Part shown: positions 35,496 to 48,162 of the stretch, in pieces
Layout of the letters: the number at the start of each line of letters is the position of its first letter
Position numbering within the stretch: position 1 is the stretch's first letter
From: Labia minor
Taxonomy: Eukaryota > Arthropoda > Insecta > Dermaptera > Spongiphoridae
Assembly: GCA_963082975.1 (NCBI GenBank)
Contig: OY720350.1
Span: 7,335,488-7,399,487, forward strand
DNA length: 64,000 bases
Reading direction: 5' to 3'
The notes under the pieces: model-generated
Databases searched by the model: none
What the model was told of the DNA's origin: nothing
The model's input: only the letters and a program-made list of their open reading frames with translations
Made by a program: the position numbers and the translations under genes

Positions 35496-35950
35496 CGAGG
35501 GTCGGGTGAAAAGTTTCCGACCTGACCAAAAAAAAGCTGTTATTAAATTTTTTTTTTTTGGCTTTATTTTTCAACATAATCTCCATCAACACTGATACAT
35601 TTCTCATAACGGTGTTCTAATTAATTTAAAATATTAATTAATTAATTAATTAATTGATTAAATTAAATTTAATTTAATTTAAGTCTCATCAACAGTTACG
35701 ACGCAAAAATTCGTTTGGATTACGCCTACAGGGCCAAATTGTCGGTAGAAATGTTTTTTCGAAGCAGTTTTTGGTCTACCTTTAGCAAACGAGGCACCCT
35801 CCTTGCACGCAGCTTTCCATGTTTAAATGGATGTGCTCAGCTGACATCGTACAGGTCTCAGCTATCTTAAATGTTGAAAAATAAAGCAAAAAAAAAATTT
35901 AAAAACATCTTTTTTCTCGGTCAGGCCGGAAACTTTTCACCCCACCCTCG
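35496..35950 (-). mobile_element. internally deleted mariner, second copy
   Basis: It has the same terminal words (GTGAAAAGTTTCCGACCTG and CAGGCCGGAAACTTTTCACC) and the same internal junction, with ATTAATTAATTA repeats in place of the catalytic region. TA follows at 35951. Confidence 0.83.
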
Positions 35951-35952
35951 TA

Positions 35953-36652
35953 ATAATACTGAGACACACAAAAAAGTATGCTAGAAAAAAAAATGATGTG
36001 GAAAAAACTTTAATCGATTCTATAAAATGATTATTATCTCTCTATATAAATAATATTAATAAAAAAAAATATTAGTTTAGCAATTTTTTAATAATTAGCT
36101 GACATTAGAAAATAAAATAAATATACAAAGCTTTCAACAAATATTCATATATATATAAATTAATAAATATATATAAAAATATATATCTATACTTATATAA
36201 AAGAATAATTTTATATAATCAATTTAATATTAATATTATTATGATAAACATATACATAATTAGATGTTGTGTCAAACAAAAACAAAAAAATAAATAATCA
36301 AGTAAATAAAATCGAAATTGCATTTCGAATGTAAAAATATAAGACAAATTTTAACAAATAAATATTATTAGTATATATATATATATAAATATATATAAAA
36401 CTATTCTTTGAATATAAAAGAAAAAGTTTCAACTGGTCAATTTTTAAGTTTTTATATTAACATTTAAAGAAAATCAGGACGAAATTAATAATTAAAAAAT
36501 TATTTATATATATAATAAGATATAATAATAATAATAATAATAACTAGTCTTTCATTTTATGATGTTATATATAATATATAAATAAATACATATTTTGAAA
36601 AAATAATTAAATAAATTTGTACAAATAGGGAATACACCAATTATTTATATTA

Positions 36653-36683
<31 letters not shown>

Positions 36684-36958
36684 TAATATAAATCATAGAG
36701 AGACCTATAAAAGGAAATAAAAAAATAAAATACTATTTATACATAAAATATTAATACTTAATTGATGTTGTGATCATTAGAGGTATAGAGTTAGCTCATT
36801 ATAAAATTTTATTATTTATTAATCTACAAATTTGGTTAAAGAAATTCTTCTTTGTCCTAGATTAGTTAGAATTTTCATAATTCATATCAAATAATTTAAT
36901 GTTTTTTTTCTTTTTTTAAACATTTTATTTTAATAGTTTTATAAAATGTATTTTGAAA
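35953..36958. other. AT-rich intergenic DNA
   Basis: Several (TA)n and (ATA)n tracts, notably 36655-36682. No feature. Confidence 0.55.
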
Positions 36959-36966
36959 AAGTAAAT

Positions 36967-37256
36967 CAGCGGTCGGGTAACCGGGGTAAATTACCCCAAA
37001 TGGGGTAAAAATGAAACTTTTGTGTGTAAAAAGTATATATTTTTAATTTGCTATTTTAGAAATCTGTTACTAATTTTACAAATTAATTTTTTAGTTTTTG
37101 TTTTCTTTTCAAAATTATCATGGGGGGGGGGGGGGGCTATAATAGGAAATATGCTAAAAAGAGGAGATTTCCTTTTTTTTTGCTATTCACCATGGTGTAA
37201 TTCAACTCACACAAAAATATTTTGGGGTAATGATTAAAAAAGTTCCCCGACCGCTG
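36967..37256. mobile_element. hAT MITE, same family (copy 2, inverted)
   Basis: The ends are CAGCGGTCGGGTAACC and the inverted counterpart. Flanks are AAGTAAAT (36959-36966) and CAGTAAAT (37257-37264), 7 of 8 matching. The interior matches the 6.8-kb copy in the opposite orientation and includes a run of G at about 37122. Confidence 0.87.
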
Positions 37257-37992
37257 CAGTAAATAGATCAATGATTTGTGTGAAGTGGTCATATTCAAAT
37301 TTCATTTAATTAATTAATAGTAAATACATAAATTTCAACTTTGGCACTTCTTTTTATTTAAATATAAAAAATTTTGTTTATTTTCCATATGAAAAAAAAA
37401 ATTAAAAGAAATGTTAAAAAATTTGCATTAATCAAGTTGTTTAATAATTTTATTCAATTTTATTTTTTTCTAAATAGGATACAATCATGTTGTAGATAGT
37501 AATTATATTTTCATATTAATATTTATATCCCGATATATTGATAAAATAATTATAAAAAAAACACCAACCAAATAACAAATTAACGCCTTTTTATGATTAT
37601 GATCTTTTATTCAACAATAAAACAATCACCAATGATATACTATCCTAACTCTCCTAAAATAAATATATTATATATAGGATATACTCGTATATAATTATAA
37701 TAGACTTATATCTTATATAATTTCATATTTATGTCTACAATATATAATTTGAAATATTTTTTTTTTTGCAAAAATTTTAAAAAAATGTATCAATAATCAT
37801 AATTTTATTCATTTATTTATAATTTAAATATAACAAAAATATATATATAAAAGTTATATTCTTTACAAATTGATTTTATTTTATATTCATTGACATTAAA
37901 TTGTTTATTAAATTTGAATATTTTTCTATTTTTAAGTGAGGTGAATATAAAATATTTTATTTGTGTGTGATTTATTTTTAAAAATTTGAAGG

Positions 37993-40184
37993 ATGGAATC
38001 CTCTAATAAAATAAAAACTAAAAAAACTGATGTAAAATCTTGTTCTATAAAATCTTCTAAAAGGTTTGTGAAATCTATATTTTTTTATTATAAAAATTAA
38101 AAATAAAGAAAAAAAAATAATAATAATAATAACAATATATTTAATTATAATATATCATTAATAATGATGAAAATGATTTTTTTCCTCTTTCGTTTTTATG
38201 AATTCTATTAAAATAATAAACTATACATATTTAATATCTCGTTGTTTTTATTTAAGCCAATTGAATCTACAATCGCAAAGTTCAAATCAATTTAAAAGGT
38301 GCTGCTCACTTAAACAGGTTAAGTATTAATTATTTATTAGTACCTATATATATATTAAAATCATGATTTTAATTAAAGAAATCTTAAATATTACTTGAAT
38401 ATTTAAATAATACCTAAAAATAAATTTTAATGTACGAGATTGGGGTGAAAAGTTTCCGGCCTAACCAAGAAAGACGATGTTTCTAAATTTTTTTTTTTTG
38501 CTTTATTTTTCAACATAATCTCCATCAACACTGATACATTTCTCATAACGGTGTTCTAATTTAATTTAATTTAATTTAATTTAAATCTCATTAACAGTTA
38601 TGAATCGACGCAAAAATTCGTTTGGATTACGCCTACAGCACCAAATTGTCGGTAGAAATGGTTTTTCGTAGCAATTTTTGGTCTAACGTTAGCAAACGTG
38701 GCACCCACGTTGCACACAGCTTTCCATATTCAAATGATTGTGCAAAATATTTCGCACACGTTCAGCTGACATCGTACAGGTCTCAGCTATCTTGAATGTT
38801 GAAAAATAAAGTAAAAAAAAAAAAAATTTAAAAAAATCGTTTTTCTTGGTCAGGCCGGAAACTTTTCACCCCACCCACGTATAATAGGTATAAAATAATT
38901 CAAATATAAAGTAATTTAACATGTAAAGTATTAATGTTAAAAAATAAAAAACAAAAACAAATTTGTATAGCAACGGAAAAAAGTAAACGCCAGGGTGGCG
39001 CTGTTGTCAGACAATCAATCGACGTTTACTTATTTCCGTTACTATACATCAAAAATATAAACTATTTATTAATATATTTATTATCTGTTAGAATGAACAA
39101 ATATTAATAAATGAAATCGAAAGAATATATGAAGAATTTAAAAATCCAATCTATTCAAGTTGTACATTTCATGAAATAGATGAAAAAATGACTCCAATTG
39201 ATGTAATTAAATAATTAGTAAATAAATAAACAATTACATAACTTTAGATAAATTATAAGTCAACGAGACAATATTTAAATATTTATTTTTCTTGATTTAT
39301 ATAGATTTAAAAAAAAAAGATATGTATAAATAAGATTTAAGGTTATTAGGTATTTAGTTATTATAGACAAATTTATTTATTCAATTAAAATTAAAATTAA
39401 ATATATTTAAATCTTCAGATGCAATTACTAGAATTAACACAAAAGTTAAAAAAATCAACTGAATTTCTTAAATCCAATAGTGAAATAATTCAAAATATAT
39501 CTTTTGATTTGGAACGTACCAAAGTGCAAGAAAATATAAAGGAATATCAAAATAATTTAGGTACAATAAGTATAAACATTTTTTTAAAATATTATTAATA
39601 TTCTTGAAAATTATTTTATTTTAATTAAACAAAACAAAAAAAAAAACAAAAACAAAAGAAAAATCAATAAGTATTAATAATTTATTTAATGGTTTGAAAA
39701 TTAATTTTTTCAATTTTTTATATGAACTTTTTTCTTAGTTGTTATATAGATTAGTATAAACATTATAGATGAATATTTATTTTTTATTTAGTATTAATAA
39801 TAATAATAATAATAATTTATAGGATGAAATGTAAATATATTACAAGGATGTCTTTAAATTAAAAAATATAATATAATAATTTTATAAGTAAATATTTTTC
39901 TTTTTTTTTTTTTTTTGGAAATAGATAATGTCCCTCTTGATTCTTCTATTCTTAGCGAGGATAATAAAGTTGAAAATGAAAGTGGTTTAAAACCACCATC
40001 CAGTTCTAGTAAGTACTCGTGTAAACATTTTCATTTAATTAATATACCCTCAGAATTAATTTATCTGTATCACACCTTTCTATTTTAAGGTCTTCTAAAA
40101 GCAACATTAGATGAAACTTTAATATTTCTCAACAGTAATTCATTTAAACGAGTTCATTCAGAAGGTGAAAATAATATAGAATAA
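37993..40184 (+). CDS. complete six-exon gene, 187-residue coiled-coil-like protein
   Basis: Exons are 37993-38063, 38257-38317, 39092-39202, 39419-39560, 39925-40008 and 40090-40184. All borders are GT/AG, and the phases match at every junction (total 564 bases, 188 codons with the TAA stop). The protein begins MESSNKIKTKKTDVKS, which is Lys/Ser-rich. Exons 3 and 4 (about residues 45-128) are rich in Glu, Lys, Leu and Ile with heptad-like spacing (NEQILINEIERIYEEF; MQLLELTQKLKKSTEFL), suggesting coiled coil. Exon 5 is acidic and Ser/Pro-rich, and exon 6 carries KATLDETLIFLNSN near the C-terminus. There is no signal peptide or membrane segment. Small coiled-coil proteins of kinetochore, centrosome or vesicle-tether complexes look like this, but I cannot assign one. 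Intron 2 holds a mariner MITE and an 81-bp palindrome. The gene converges on the receptor gene. Confidence 0.72.
38435..38879 (-). mobile_element. internally deleted mariner, copy in intron 2 of gene 2
   Basis: TA (38433-38434, 38880-38881) flanks terminal repeats containing GGGGTGAAAAGTTTCCGGCC. Read on the - strand, the interior shows a mariner helix-turn-helix part (KIAETCTMSAE) and an end just before the catalytic region. It then jumps, through a TTAAA repeat, to the C-terminal LEHRYEKCISVDGDYVEK. The middle with all three catalytic Asp is missing. Confidence 0.85.
38966..39046. mobile_element. 81-bp palindromic MITE in intron 2 of gene 2
   Basis: TATAGCAACGGAAAAAAGTA at the left pairs with TACTTATTTCCGTTACTATA at the right, a 25-base stem with three mismatches. 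The centre is GC-rich (CAGGGTGGCGCTG). TA borders suggest a minimal Tc1/mariner-type MITE. Confidence 0.7.
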
Positions 40185-40253
40185 ATGTTCATTTTAATAA
40201 AGACACTAAATTGCATCAAAATTCTAATTTTATTAATTTTTTTTTATTTTTAT

Positions 40254-43200
40254 TTAATATATAAAATGAATTCTTTTCTTGTTCTTGTAATTGAATCTTT
40301 TGTTAATATAAATATTAGTGAATATTTCAATTATTAATAGAAAAACTGATAGAATTGCTCCTGAACTGAATAGAATTACTATCGGACTAATTTGTTCAAA
40401 AGAAACACTACTATAGGCATCTGCCCCCGTATTGGATGATGCCTCAAAACCGCCATGTGGTCCAACATTTCTTGATCTTTCATTATTCTCAATGGGTGTT
40501 CTTTTCGAACGGAAGTGATCCAAAATACCCATCTCATGGAAAAGAAGAATTCTGTTAACAAAATTTTAAGATTAATATAATTTTTTAAAACCTGTTATAC
40601 AACGTTCTTGCAGCATTGCTTCATCTACTTTTCCAATTTTTTCAATTGGACTACAATTTTCAATTGGACTACAATTCTTTAATCTATTTTTAGAAAATAT
40701 ATATATATATATATTATTATACTAGCAAAAATTATATATATATATATATATTTGTATATTTTTGAGATATTAAATCGCTGTAAGGATTTTTTGGAAATTC
40801 ATACAATAGATAATTGTCATAAAGAAAAATTGATCTGTATTGGTTTCAGCCTCCTGAATAATCATCTATACTGTTGTTTTCTTAATTTAAAATTGTAATT
40901 TTAAATGACGTCACCAACTACCTCATTCATATTGAAATTTGCCTTCTACTTTTTAATTGAAATTGCATTAATAATTTAATATATTTAAAATATTTTAAAA
41001 TTTTTAATTTAATTTCGAAATAAAATTAAAAATATTTATTTTAATAATATTTTAGAATAAATAGAATAAATAGAATTTATCATTCCCCCATCCAAAAAAA
41101 ACATTCATGAAGTTAACAATATATAATACATATGAACAATTATAAAGGAAGAAAGTTTTTAAAAATATTTTTTTCATTAATTGATATTCATTTAAAATGA
41201 TAAAGAATATCTTATTTCAAATAAATTTTTGAATAAATTTGATCTAATAATATTAAATTATATTATATTAATTAAAAAGTTTTTTAGATTAAATTATAAA
41301 TAATATATATTATTATAAATGATATTTGATTATTATAAATAAAAAGAAAAAAATATAACCTTTCTTAATTAAAATATAGACAAGTACAGGTGTCAATATA
41401 ATTTCAGAATTTATATTTATATTATTATTCATATTACAGTAGTAATCCTTGGTCGAAACAGTCTATAAGCTATTGCTACTTTGAAAAATATAAAGCTGAA
41501 GCCATCTAATTATAACAACATTTATATATATATAATATAGTATCAAATATTTTATCAAGTAAAGTTGAATATATTTTTCATCTTGAAATGAAAATCAAGT
41601 TAATTAATTAATTAATCAATTAATTTGTATCATTTTAGGAAACCAATTTTTGATGGGTCATTTTTAGAAAACCCATTTAACAATTGTAATAAATAATTAA
41701 AAAATTGTAAAATTTTTAAAGTTTATAATAATAAATTGTATAAATTTGTTAAAGGGTCAAGCGATACCTCGGTAAATATATAGGGGAAGGTTGCTATCGA
41801 TGGGCCTGCCACTAAATTGGGTTTTCTTAATTTCTAATTACGTTTATTCTAATGGCCAGTCAGTAAGTGTACCTCGCATTGCCAAAGGATAACTATTTTA
41901 TTTTAAATTGTTTCAATTAGGCAGAAAGAAATTGAAAGTGAATGAAAAACAATATATTATTATAATGTTTCTATTACATATTAATAAATACATAGATGTT
42001 ACATCCATGGTGTTTATTACAAATTTCCTTGAAGTGACCCATCGATAGCAACCCTCTCCTATACGAGTATATACATTGTAGCGTGATTAATGGTTGAACC
42101 ACTGTATTGCCATTTTATAAATTTGGCGACACTAGAAAGAAATACATAATAAAGGACAGAGTGAGACAAATGGGTGAGTGGTCGGTGTCGAGAGTGTAAC
42201 ACCTGAATATTGACAAATCGCCTGTACACATTGGAGGACTTTATTGATTCTCTAATCATCCAGTGAATCAATTCAAAGATGGGATTCAAGCTCATAGTGC
42301 TTCATCCTTATCATAATCCTCCTCACCATCTTATAAATGCAATGTATACATATATTATATAAAAAAAACCCTATGATTTTGTACGTCATACGCAAGGACA
42401 ACGTCTATCAAGCCGGTTATATCAATGAGGTGTCCTATGATCAGTAGAACGGGTCCTCTCCACCTTTACCTTGATTTTCTTGATCGGAGGCGCTATCAAG
42501 TAGCTTTTCCCCAATGTTGTTCCCGGATGCTGGGTTGACTCCGTCCCATAGACCCCAGCTAGGGAAATTCTCTTGCCAGGCCCGGGACTTGAACCCGGGA
42601 CCATGTGAATGTGAGGCAGGTTTGCTACTCACACACCCAATGGCGCCTTCATACATATATTATATGTATATATATAGTGTCTATATGAGTGTAAATGTGT
42701 ATACTTACTTGCGGTCAAGAAGTTTTTTAAAGGGCATACCCTCCGCAACTCCAAAGCCATATTTCAATTTAGTTTTGCCAACTTCCAAATAAACCATGTT
42801 ACATGGTTTGGAGTAAAAATTGAAGAGGTAGATTGGTAATATTAACGCATAGGAAGAATCACAAACATGATCAAATGCTTCTTTGAAATTTGATGGAATA
42901 TTCTTCTCCTTGTGTGGATTGATATGGAAATCCCATAAATATTTATAAGAAGTATTATTTTCTATATTTATCAAATTCTATAAAACAAAAATAGAAAAAA
43001 GTAAAATAAATCAAAATTTCATTAATATCAATTGGATTTTTGTTTTTAATAGGATGGTATGGTATTTTTAAATAGATTAGTTATTAATTTTAAGATGTAG
43101 ATATTTTTTCTAATATTCGAAGTATTTTTTAAATTTTTTTGTTCTTTATATAATTATATACTAAATACTCCAAAAATATTAACCTACATAGAATTCCTCT

Positions 43201-46200
43201 TCGACATCCGAACCTTTTACATATCCAGTTTGATACGATGGTATATTGACTATATCGAATAATGTAGTAAATGGTAATTTATAGTCTACGGTTGCAAGGG
43301 ATGAAAGAAGACTACCACTGTAAGCTGACTGAAGTAAAATCGCTGCCAGGTACATGCTAATAAATAAAATTCTTACAGAGAGATCGGTAGGAATTGCTGG
43401 ATTTGCTAAAAAATAAAAAATTAAAAATAAAATTGTTAAGATGAAAAAAAAAAAATATAATAAAATAAATTATTACATTGGATAGTGAAACAAGCTGCTA
43501 CTTGAAAAATACAACTGAGTGGAGTGAAATGGTCCCAGTGATGATTAATTCGTATATATATTATTGCTATACTTGTGAGAAATAGGCTCAGTACAAGAAA
43601 AACCACAAAAAAGCAAATCCAAAGATCAAAGGCGAATGGTCGAGCAAAATCATTCCAGTCCATGAACTCACTTTCTGGTCTTAATATGGTCACTATAAAG
43701 CTATCACAAAAAAAATGTAATTATTGATTATTTAATATTATTAATGAATTTTAAAAATTATTATGAAAATTACTATTAAATTCGATACTATCTGTTTTAA
43801 TATTGAAAATATTAAAATTAAAAATTTAAATGATAAAAATTTTGAAATAGTTAATTTTGAATTATTTAATTATAAAAAGAAAATAAGCTGGAGTGTCTCC
43901 ACTCGACTATCTCGCAAATTTGAATTGGATTAATTAACATATATTATATTTAAATTAAATTTAATTAATTATAAATTATAAATTCAAATTAATAAATAAT
44001 ATTTATTAAATCAGCACATGTTTGGCTCTTTGTTGATGGCACCACGCCACGTGTTGGCGCGTGAGATTTGCAAGGTTAAAAAATTAATTCCGGTACTTTC
44101 AGCGATTCAATCAAGCTGAAAATCTATATATAGCAGTTTTATAAAATTTTTAATTGAGTGAAAAACTATCAAACATATATCTTTATATTTACGGTCACTT
44201 TAGAGGAAAAAAATCAAAACGTTGTAGGTAATGACCTTCCGGTTGAGCTACATTTCTCAAAAGTTGATAGAAAACTACGAATTTTGAATAATTCCCGTAT
44301 ACCAAATTTCATGATTCTAGCTCAAACCGTTTTTTCGTAATCTTTTCTACATACATACATACATACATACACACATACACACACGCACACATATATATAT
44401 ATATATATATATACAGAGAGAGACAGACATTTTTTTCAACCTTAGTAAAAATGATTGAGGAACCTTCAAAACGTATAAAAACATCAAAATCTCGACATTG
44501 AAATTTTTCGTGATCGCACTACATCATTGGCGAGATAGTAAAAATATATGTATTTTCTTTTTAACTTACCCACACAATTTTTTTATTTGAAGAAATTATC
44601 AAAATATATAGTAGTGTAATATTTTCACTCACTTGCTCTGGTATAAATATCGTGAAACATCCATTTTCGAATTTTTTGTCTTCACCGGATACGTATATAA
44701 ACCAACATCAATTTCTTTATTCGATAACAATTTATTAATTCCATGATTTTTTGACCATCTATTTAAGCCAGGAACAACGGAAGAATTGGAATAATGCTTC
44801 TCTCTTAAAATCAAACAAATTTTACTTTTATTATTACATTTTCACATAATTAATCATAATAATTCATAAATAATTAATTTACTTGATGTTAGTTAATTCA
44901 AGAAAAAGATTCCAGATATCAGCTAAAAGTCCTTTATTTATGCCATTTTCGATATCAATGATTGGTGGAAACTACAATAGAATGAAAACTATGATATTTT
45001 TATATTCAATGTTTTTAAAGAAGATATAAATGATGTAATCTCTTTGAATGCATTCATTACTGAGTATGACGCTGTCCGGAGTGTGATTTGATGCAAATTT
45101 CGTTGGCGATAGGTGAAATTCAGTCTGGAATAGATTAATCGTGTCCCGGGTTTCCACTCGGCCAACTTATTCCGAGTTGGCTTCTCTTGTGACGGAAGAT
45201 GATACACTTCGTAAAGTTCAACTCTCCCATCTAGAATTCACATTTCCTATTCCGATATTAATTTAATTCATTACAAATTGACAGATTACATTGGAACAAC
45301 CACTTACCCGGTTCTATTACACTATAGATAACGAAACTATTAAAGGAAAAGTTTAATCCACGATAAAATTCATTGAAATAATTATTATCATATTTTGGAA
45401 ACAACATTAACCATACTCCTTTTTCAATTAAAGACAAATCAACCAACTAAAAGATAATTCATAATATAAGTACATATTTAGTTATTAGATTAAAATCTTA
45501 TTAAATAAATAGAAAAAAAATAAATTTTAACCAAATGGCTTTTCAATTATTTTTTATTTTAAAACAGGATTGAGAATGAGCCACCGGTGGTACACGCCGG
45601 CGGGAACAAAACAAAACAAAAGATAAATATTTACACTTATTTATTTAATTTTTTTAATACAATTTTTCAATTTGTCAACTTTTTGAATTGTGCAAAACCT
45701 TCACATTTGATACCACTTTTAAACATTTTTTTTAGACAAAGTAGACTCGCCGAATGCCACAGTGTTGGAGCACTTTATTCTATTTTTAACCCAAAATTTA
45801 ATACAGATTCTTTGATACATTTTTTAAATTAAAAAATCGAAGACACACAAACTTTTTCAGTTGTCAAAAACAAACTACTAATACCAAATGGCTGATAATG
45901 TCAACATATGAGAAACATATGTGTACCAACATAACAAAAAAAAATTCAATAATCGGATGTATACATCTATTTATCTCTGTGACTCTACGGAACTCGAAAG
46001 TTCTTGGACGCAGCAACCACACCCCTCCAAGTATTCCTATTCTGAGCCACAACCTTCCAGTCCCTATCCTCTCTTATCTCTCTCACATCCTTTCCCACAT
46101 TATCCACCTACCGTGTTCTTGGTCTTCCAAGTGGACGTTTCCCACTCGGTTTCCCTACCAATATATTTTTCGCCATTCTATCTTCTCCCATTCTAGCCAC

Positions 46201-48162
46201 GGGTCCTGCCCACCGTAGCCTTTTCGATTTTATAATCTAGAGATGCATAGAGGTCATGCAATTCCTCGTTATGCAATCTTCGCCATTCCCCGGTGACCTC
46301 ATCTTTCTTTGGCCCATAAATGCTTCGCAGAATCCTATTCTCAAATACTCTATATCTACTCTCGTCACCTAAGGTCATAGACCATGCCTCACATCCATAT
46401 AATACAACCGGTAAAATAATTGTTCTATATATTTCAACTTTTATCCCCTTTGATAATAATTTTGTATAATAATGTATACATATTTCATATTAATATATAA
46501 GAACCTAAATTCATTTTCTTTTGTTTTAAATCAAAGAAATGTTCTAATGACTTTAAAATGTTATAAGTAAAGTTTTCATTTAGCTTCTCGGTTCAATAAT
46601 TCAAAGTGGATAATTTTCATTATCCATTTTGAGAGAAATAAGCACACTTTCATTTCAAATAAAAAATTCTATATTCTTTTTTTAATATAAATTTATCTAA
46701 ATTTGATAATTATCCTATAGATTACAATGGACTATTGTTAAAATATATTAAATTTAATATAAACCTCGTTCACATGTAGAAAAATGATATTATTATATAA
46801 TATATTAACGATATTTTTAATAAAAGAATAATAATATTTGATACAATATAATTATGATATTTAAGTACATGTTTACATTACCAATTAAAATTCATATGTT
46901 TATTATACTTATTCAAATATGCTCATTTTATTATAATTTTATAACAACATATTTATTTATTTATTTTATTATTATTTATTTTGTATGCTTAAACTCAACT
47001 TACCTTTATTAAAATTTTTTTCATAATTTCAGTTTCATTGGATAAAATTACACTGAGTGATTTTGATGATTGAATAGTATAATTGGACAAATAATCCATT
47101 TTCAAAAAACAAACACCAATTTCAAAGATTTTCGACATAATTTTAGTAATTCTTACTGCTGAATTATATTCTGAAAATACTAAAAATATGTTTTTATTTT
47201 AAGTTTTTCTCAATGATTTTTAATGATAAATAATATAAAATCAATCTTATTATAAATAAAATAAAGAGGTGATACAAGCTCTATCCATTCTAAGGTGATC
47301 AAAATTGAAATAAGAAGAATTGAAGTGAATTGAAGGCGACATTCGATTTGATAGAATTTGTCTTTACATTATCTAAAATATGTAGTCAATATACACTAGG
47401 TCTGTTCAAAAGAAAAGAAGAATTTTAAATTATTTCGAAAAGTATTTATTTATTCATCAATATCCATTTTGTCCCCTTCAAAGTAGTTCCCCTCAGGTAT
47501 AATTCACTTATACCAGCAGAAACATTATAATAATCAGCTCGTTCTTCGATTCCGAATTTATATCATCAATTGTGGCAAATTTCATTGGTCTCTTCAGTTT
47601 TGGGAATAAGAAAAAGTCGAGGGAGCCAAATCTGGTGAATACGGTGGTTGAGGCATGATTACGGTGTTGTTTTTGACCAAAAAATCACGAACAAGCAATG
47701 ATGTGTGAGCTGGTGCATTATGGTGATGCAGAATCCAAGATTTGTTTTTCCACAATTCCGATCTTTGGACTGTATTGCTTCCTTGTAGTATTCCTTATTT
47801 TTTTTTAAGTAAAACATCGAAGAACACACAAAACGCGACTAACTTTTTCAGTTGTCAAAAACAAATTACTAATCCAAAATGGCTGATAATGTCAACATTT
47901 AGAAACATGTGTACCAACATAACAAAAAAATTTCGATAATCGAATGTCCACAGCTTGCGAAAATTTAAAATTCACCATTTCTTTTGAAAAGACCTAGTAG
48001 GATTGTAGAAAAGGACTTACCTGTGTCATTAATAATTAAATTCATAGAGAGATATCGAAAGTTAGTCTGTAATTCAAATAAAAAGCTTTCTTTCAAAGAA
48101 GCCATCGTCATCCCAATGCAAAACATGAATAGTATCGGGAACAGTTTTCTTGATTGTTGCAT
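40254..48162 (-). CDS. divergent ionotropic receptor (IR, iGluR-like), complete
   Basis: Ten exons on the - strand join in phase: 48021-48162, 47004-47170, 45308-45446, 45061-45230, 44883-44971, 44633-44803, 43477-43700, 43188-43405, 42709-42977 and 40254-40551, giving 628 residues. The start MQQSRKLFPILFMFCIGMTM looks like a signal peptide. A short N-terminal region (to about residue 160) is followed by ligand-binding lobe S1 (YEVYHLP, then FPPIIDIENG and GLLADIW). Membrane segment M1 is at about 315-341. M3 is at about 379-397, with QSAYSGSLLS in the place of the iGluR SYTANLAAF motif. Lobe S2 ends in LLDRKILLFHEMGILDHF, and M4 is at about 586-607. This order is that of a ligand-gated cation channel subunit. 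The short N-terminus and weak glutamate-site conservation fit arthropod chemosensory IRs. Introns carry a family A element, a mariner relic, a LINE copy and a SINE. The subfamily is not assigned. Confidence 0.88.
40562..42416. other. last IR intron
   Basis: Mostly AT-rich. A 78-codon open frame at 42059-42295 (-) has a plausible acceptor, but the exon at 40254-40551 completes the receptor better. A short repeated word (TTGCTATCGATGGG / CCCATCGATAGCAA) occurs at 41791 and 42038 in opposite orientation. Confidence 0.5.
42417..42650 (-). mobile_element. tRNA-derived SINE in an IR intron
   Basis: Read on the - strand from 42650: an A-box-like GTGTGTGAGTAGCAAACCTG, an anticodon-arm-like CCTGCCTCACATTC, and a B box GGTTCAAGTCC set in CCCGGG arms, followed by a tRNA-unrelated body with TAGCTGGGGTCTATGGGACG. 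The head looks like a tRNA relic (Val-like by the CAC triplet, uncertain). It lies between IR exons 9 and 10. Confidence 0.78.
43884..44540 (-). mobile_element. family A element in an IR intron
   Basis: Complete from AAGCTGGAGTGTCTCC to ATTGGCGAGATAGT. It lies wholly in the intron between IR exons 6 and 7. The microsatellite has (CATA)n, (CA)n and (TA)n parts. Confidence 0.83.
45690..45956 (-). mobile_element. same mariner family, fragment cut by a LINE
   Basis: AGACAAAGTAGACTCGCCGA and TTTTTCAGTTGTCAAAAAC match the 29.7-kb copy. The fragment stops at ATAATCGGATGT, where the LINE copy begins. It lies in an IR intron. Confidence 0.72.
45967..46471 (-). mobile_element. LINE 3' end in an IR intron
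   Basis: It encodes the same C-terminal part (TLGDESRYRVFENRILRSIYGPKKDEVTGEW, written here in short: ESRYRVFENRILRSIYG). ATGTATACAT flanks it on both sides (45957-45966, 46472-46481). It is 5'-truncated and ends in the short (TATC) tail. Confidence 0.85.
47399..47994 (-). mobile_element. mariner relic with DD34D motif region, in IR intron 1
   Basis: TA (47397-47398, 47995-47996) flanks GGTCTGTTCAAAAGAAA and its inverted counterpart. On the - strand it encodes the mariner signature LHHHNAPAHTSLLVRDFL and then PPYSPDLAPS. The usual catalytic Asp of HHDNAP is His here. It lies between IR exons 1 and 2. Confidence 0.85.

Noticed and set aside
42059..42290. 78-codon frame (-) that could follow IR exon 9 in phase
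   Set aside because: The exon at 40254-40551 also fits the phase and supplies the end of lobe S2 and the M4 membrane segment in the right order; this frame does not.
42560..42650. Possible tRNA gene on the - strand
   Set aside because: The head is followed by a SINE body and the cloverleaf is imperfect; treated as a SINE.
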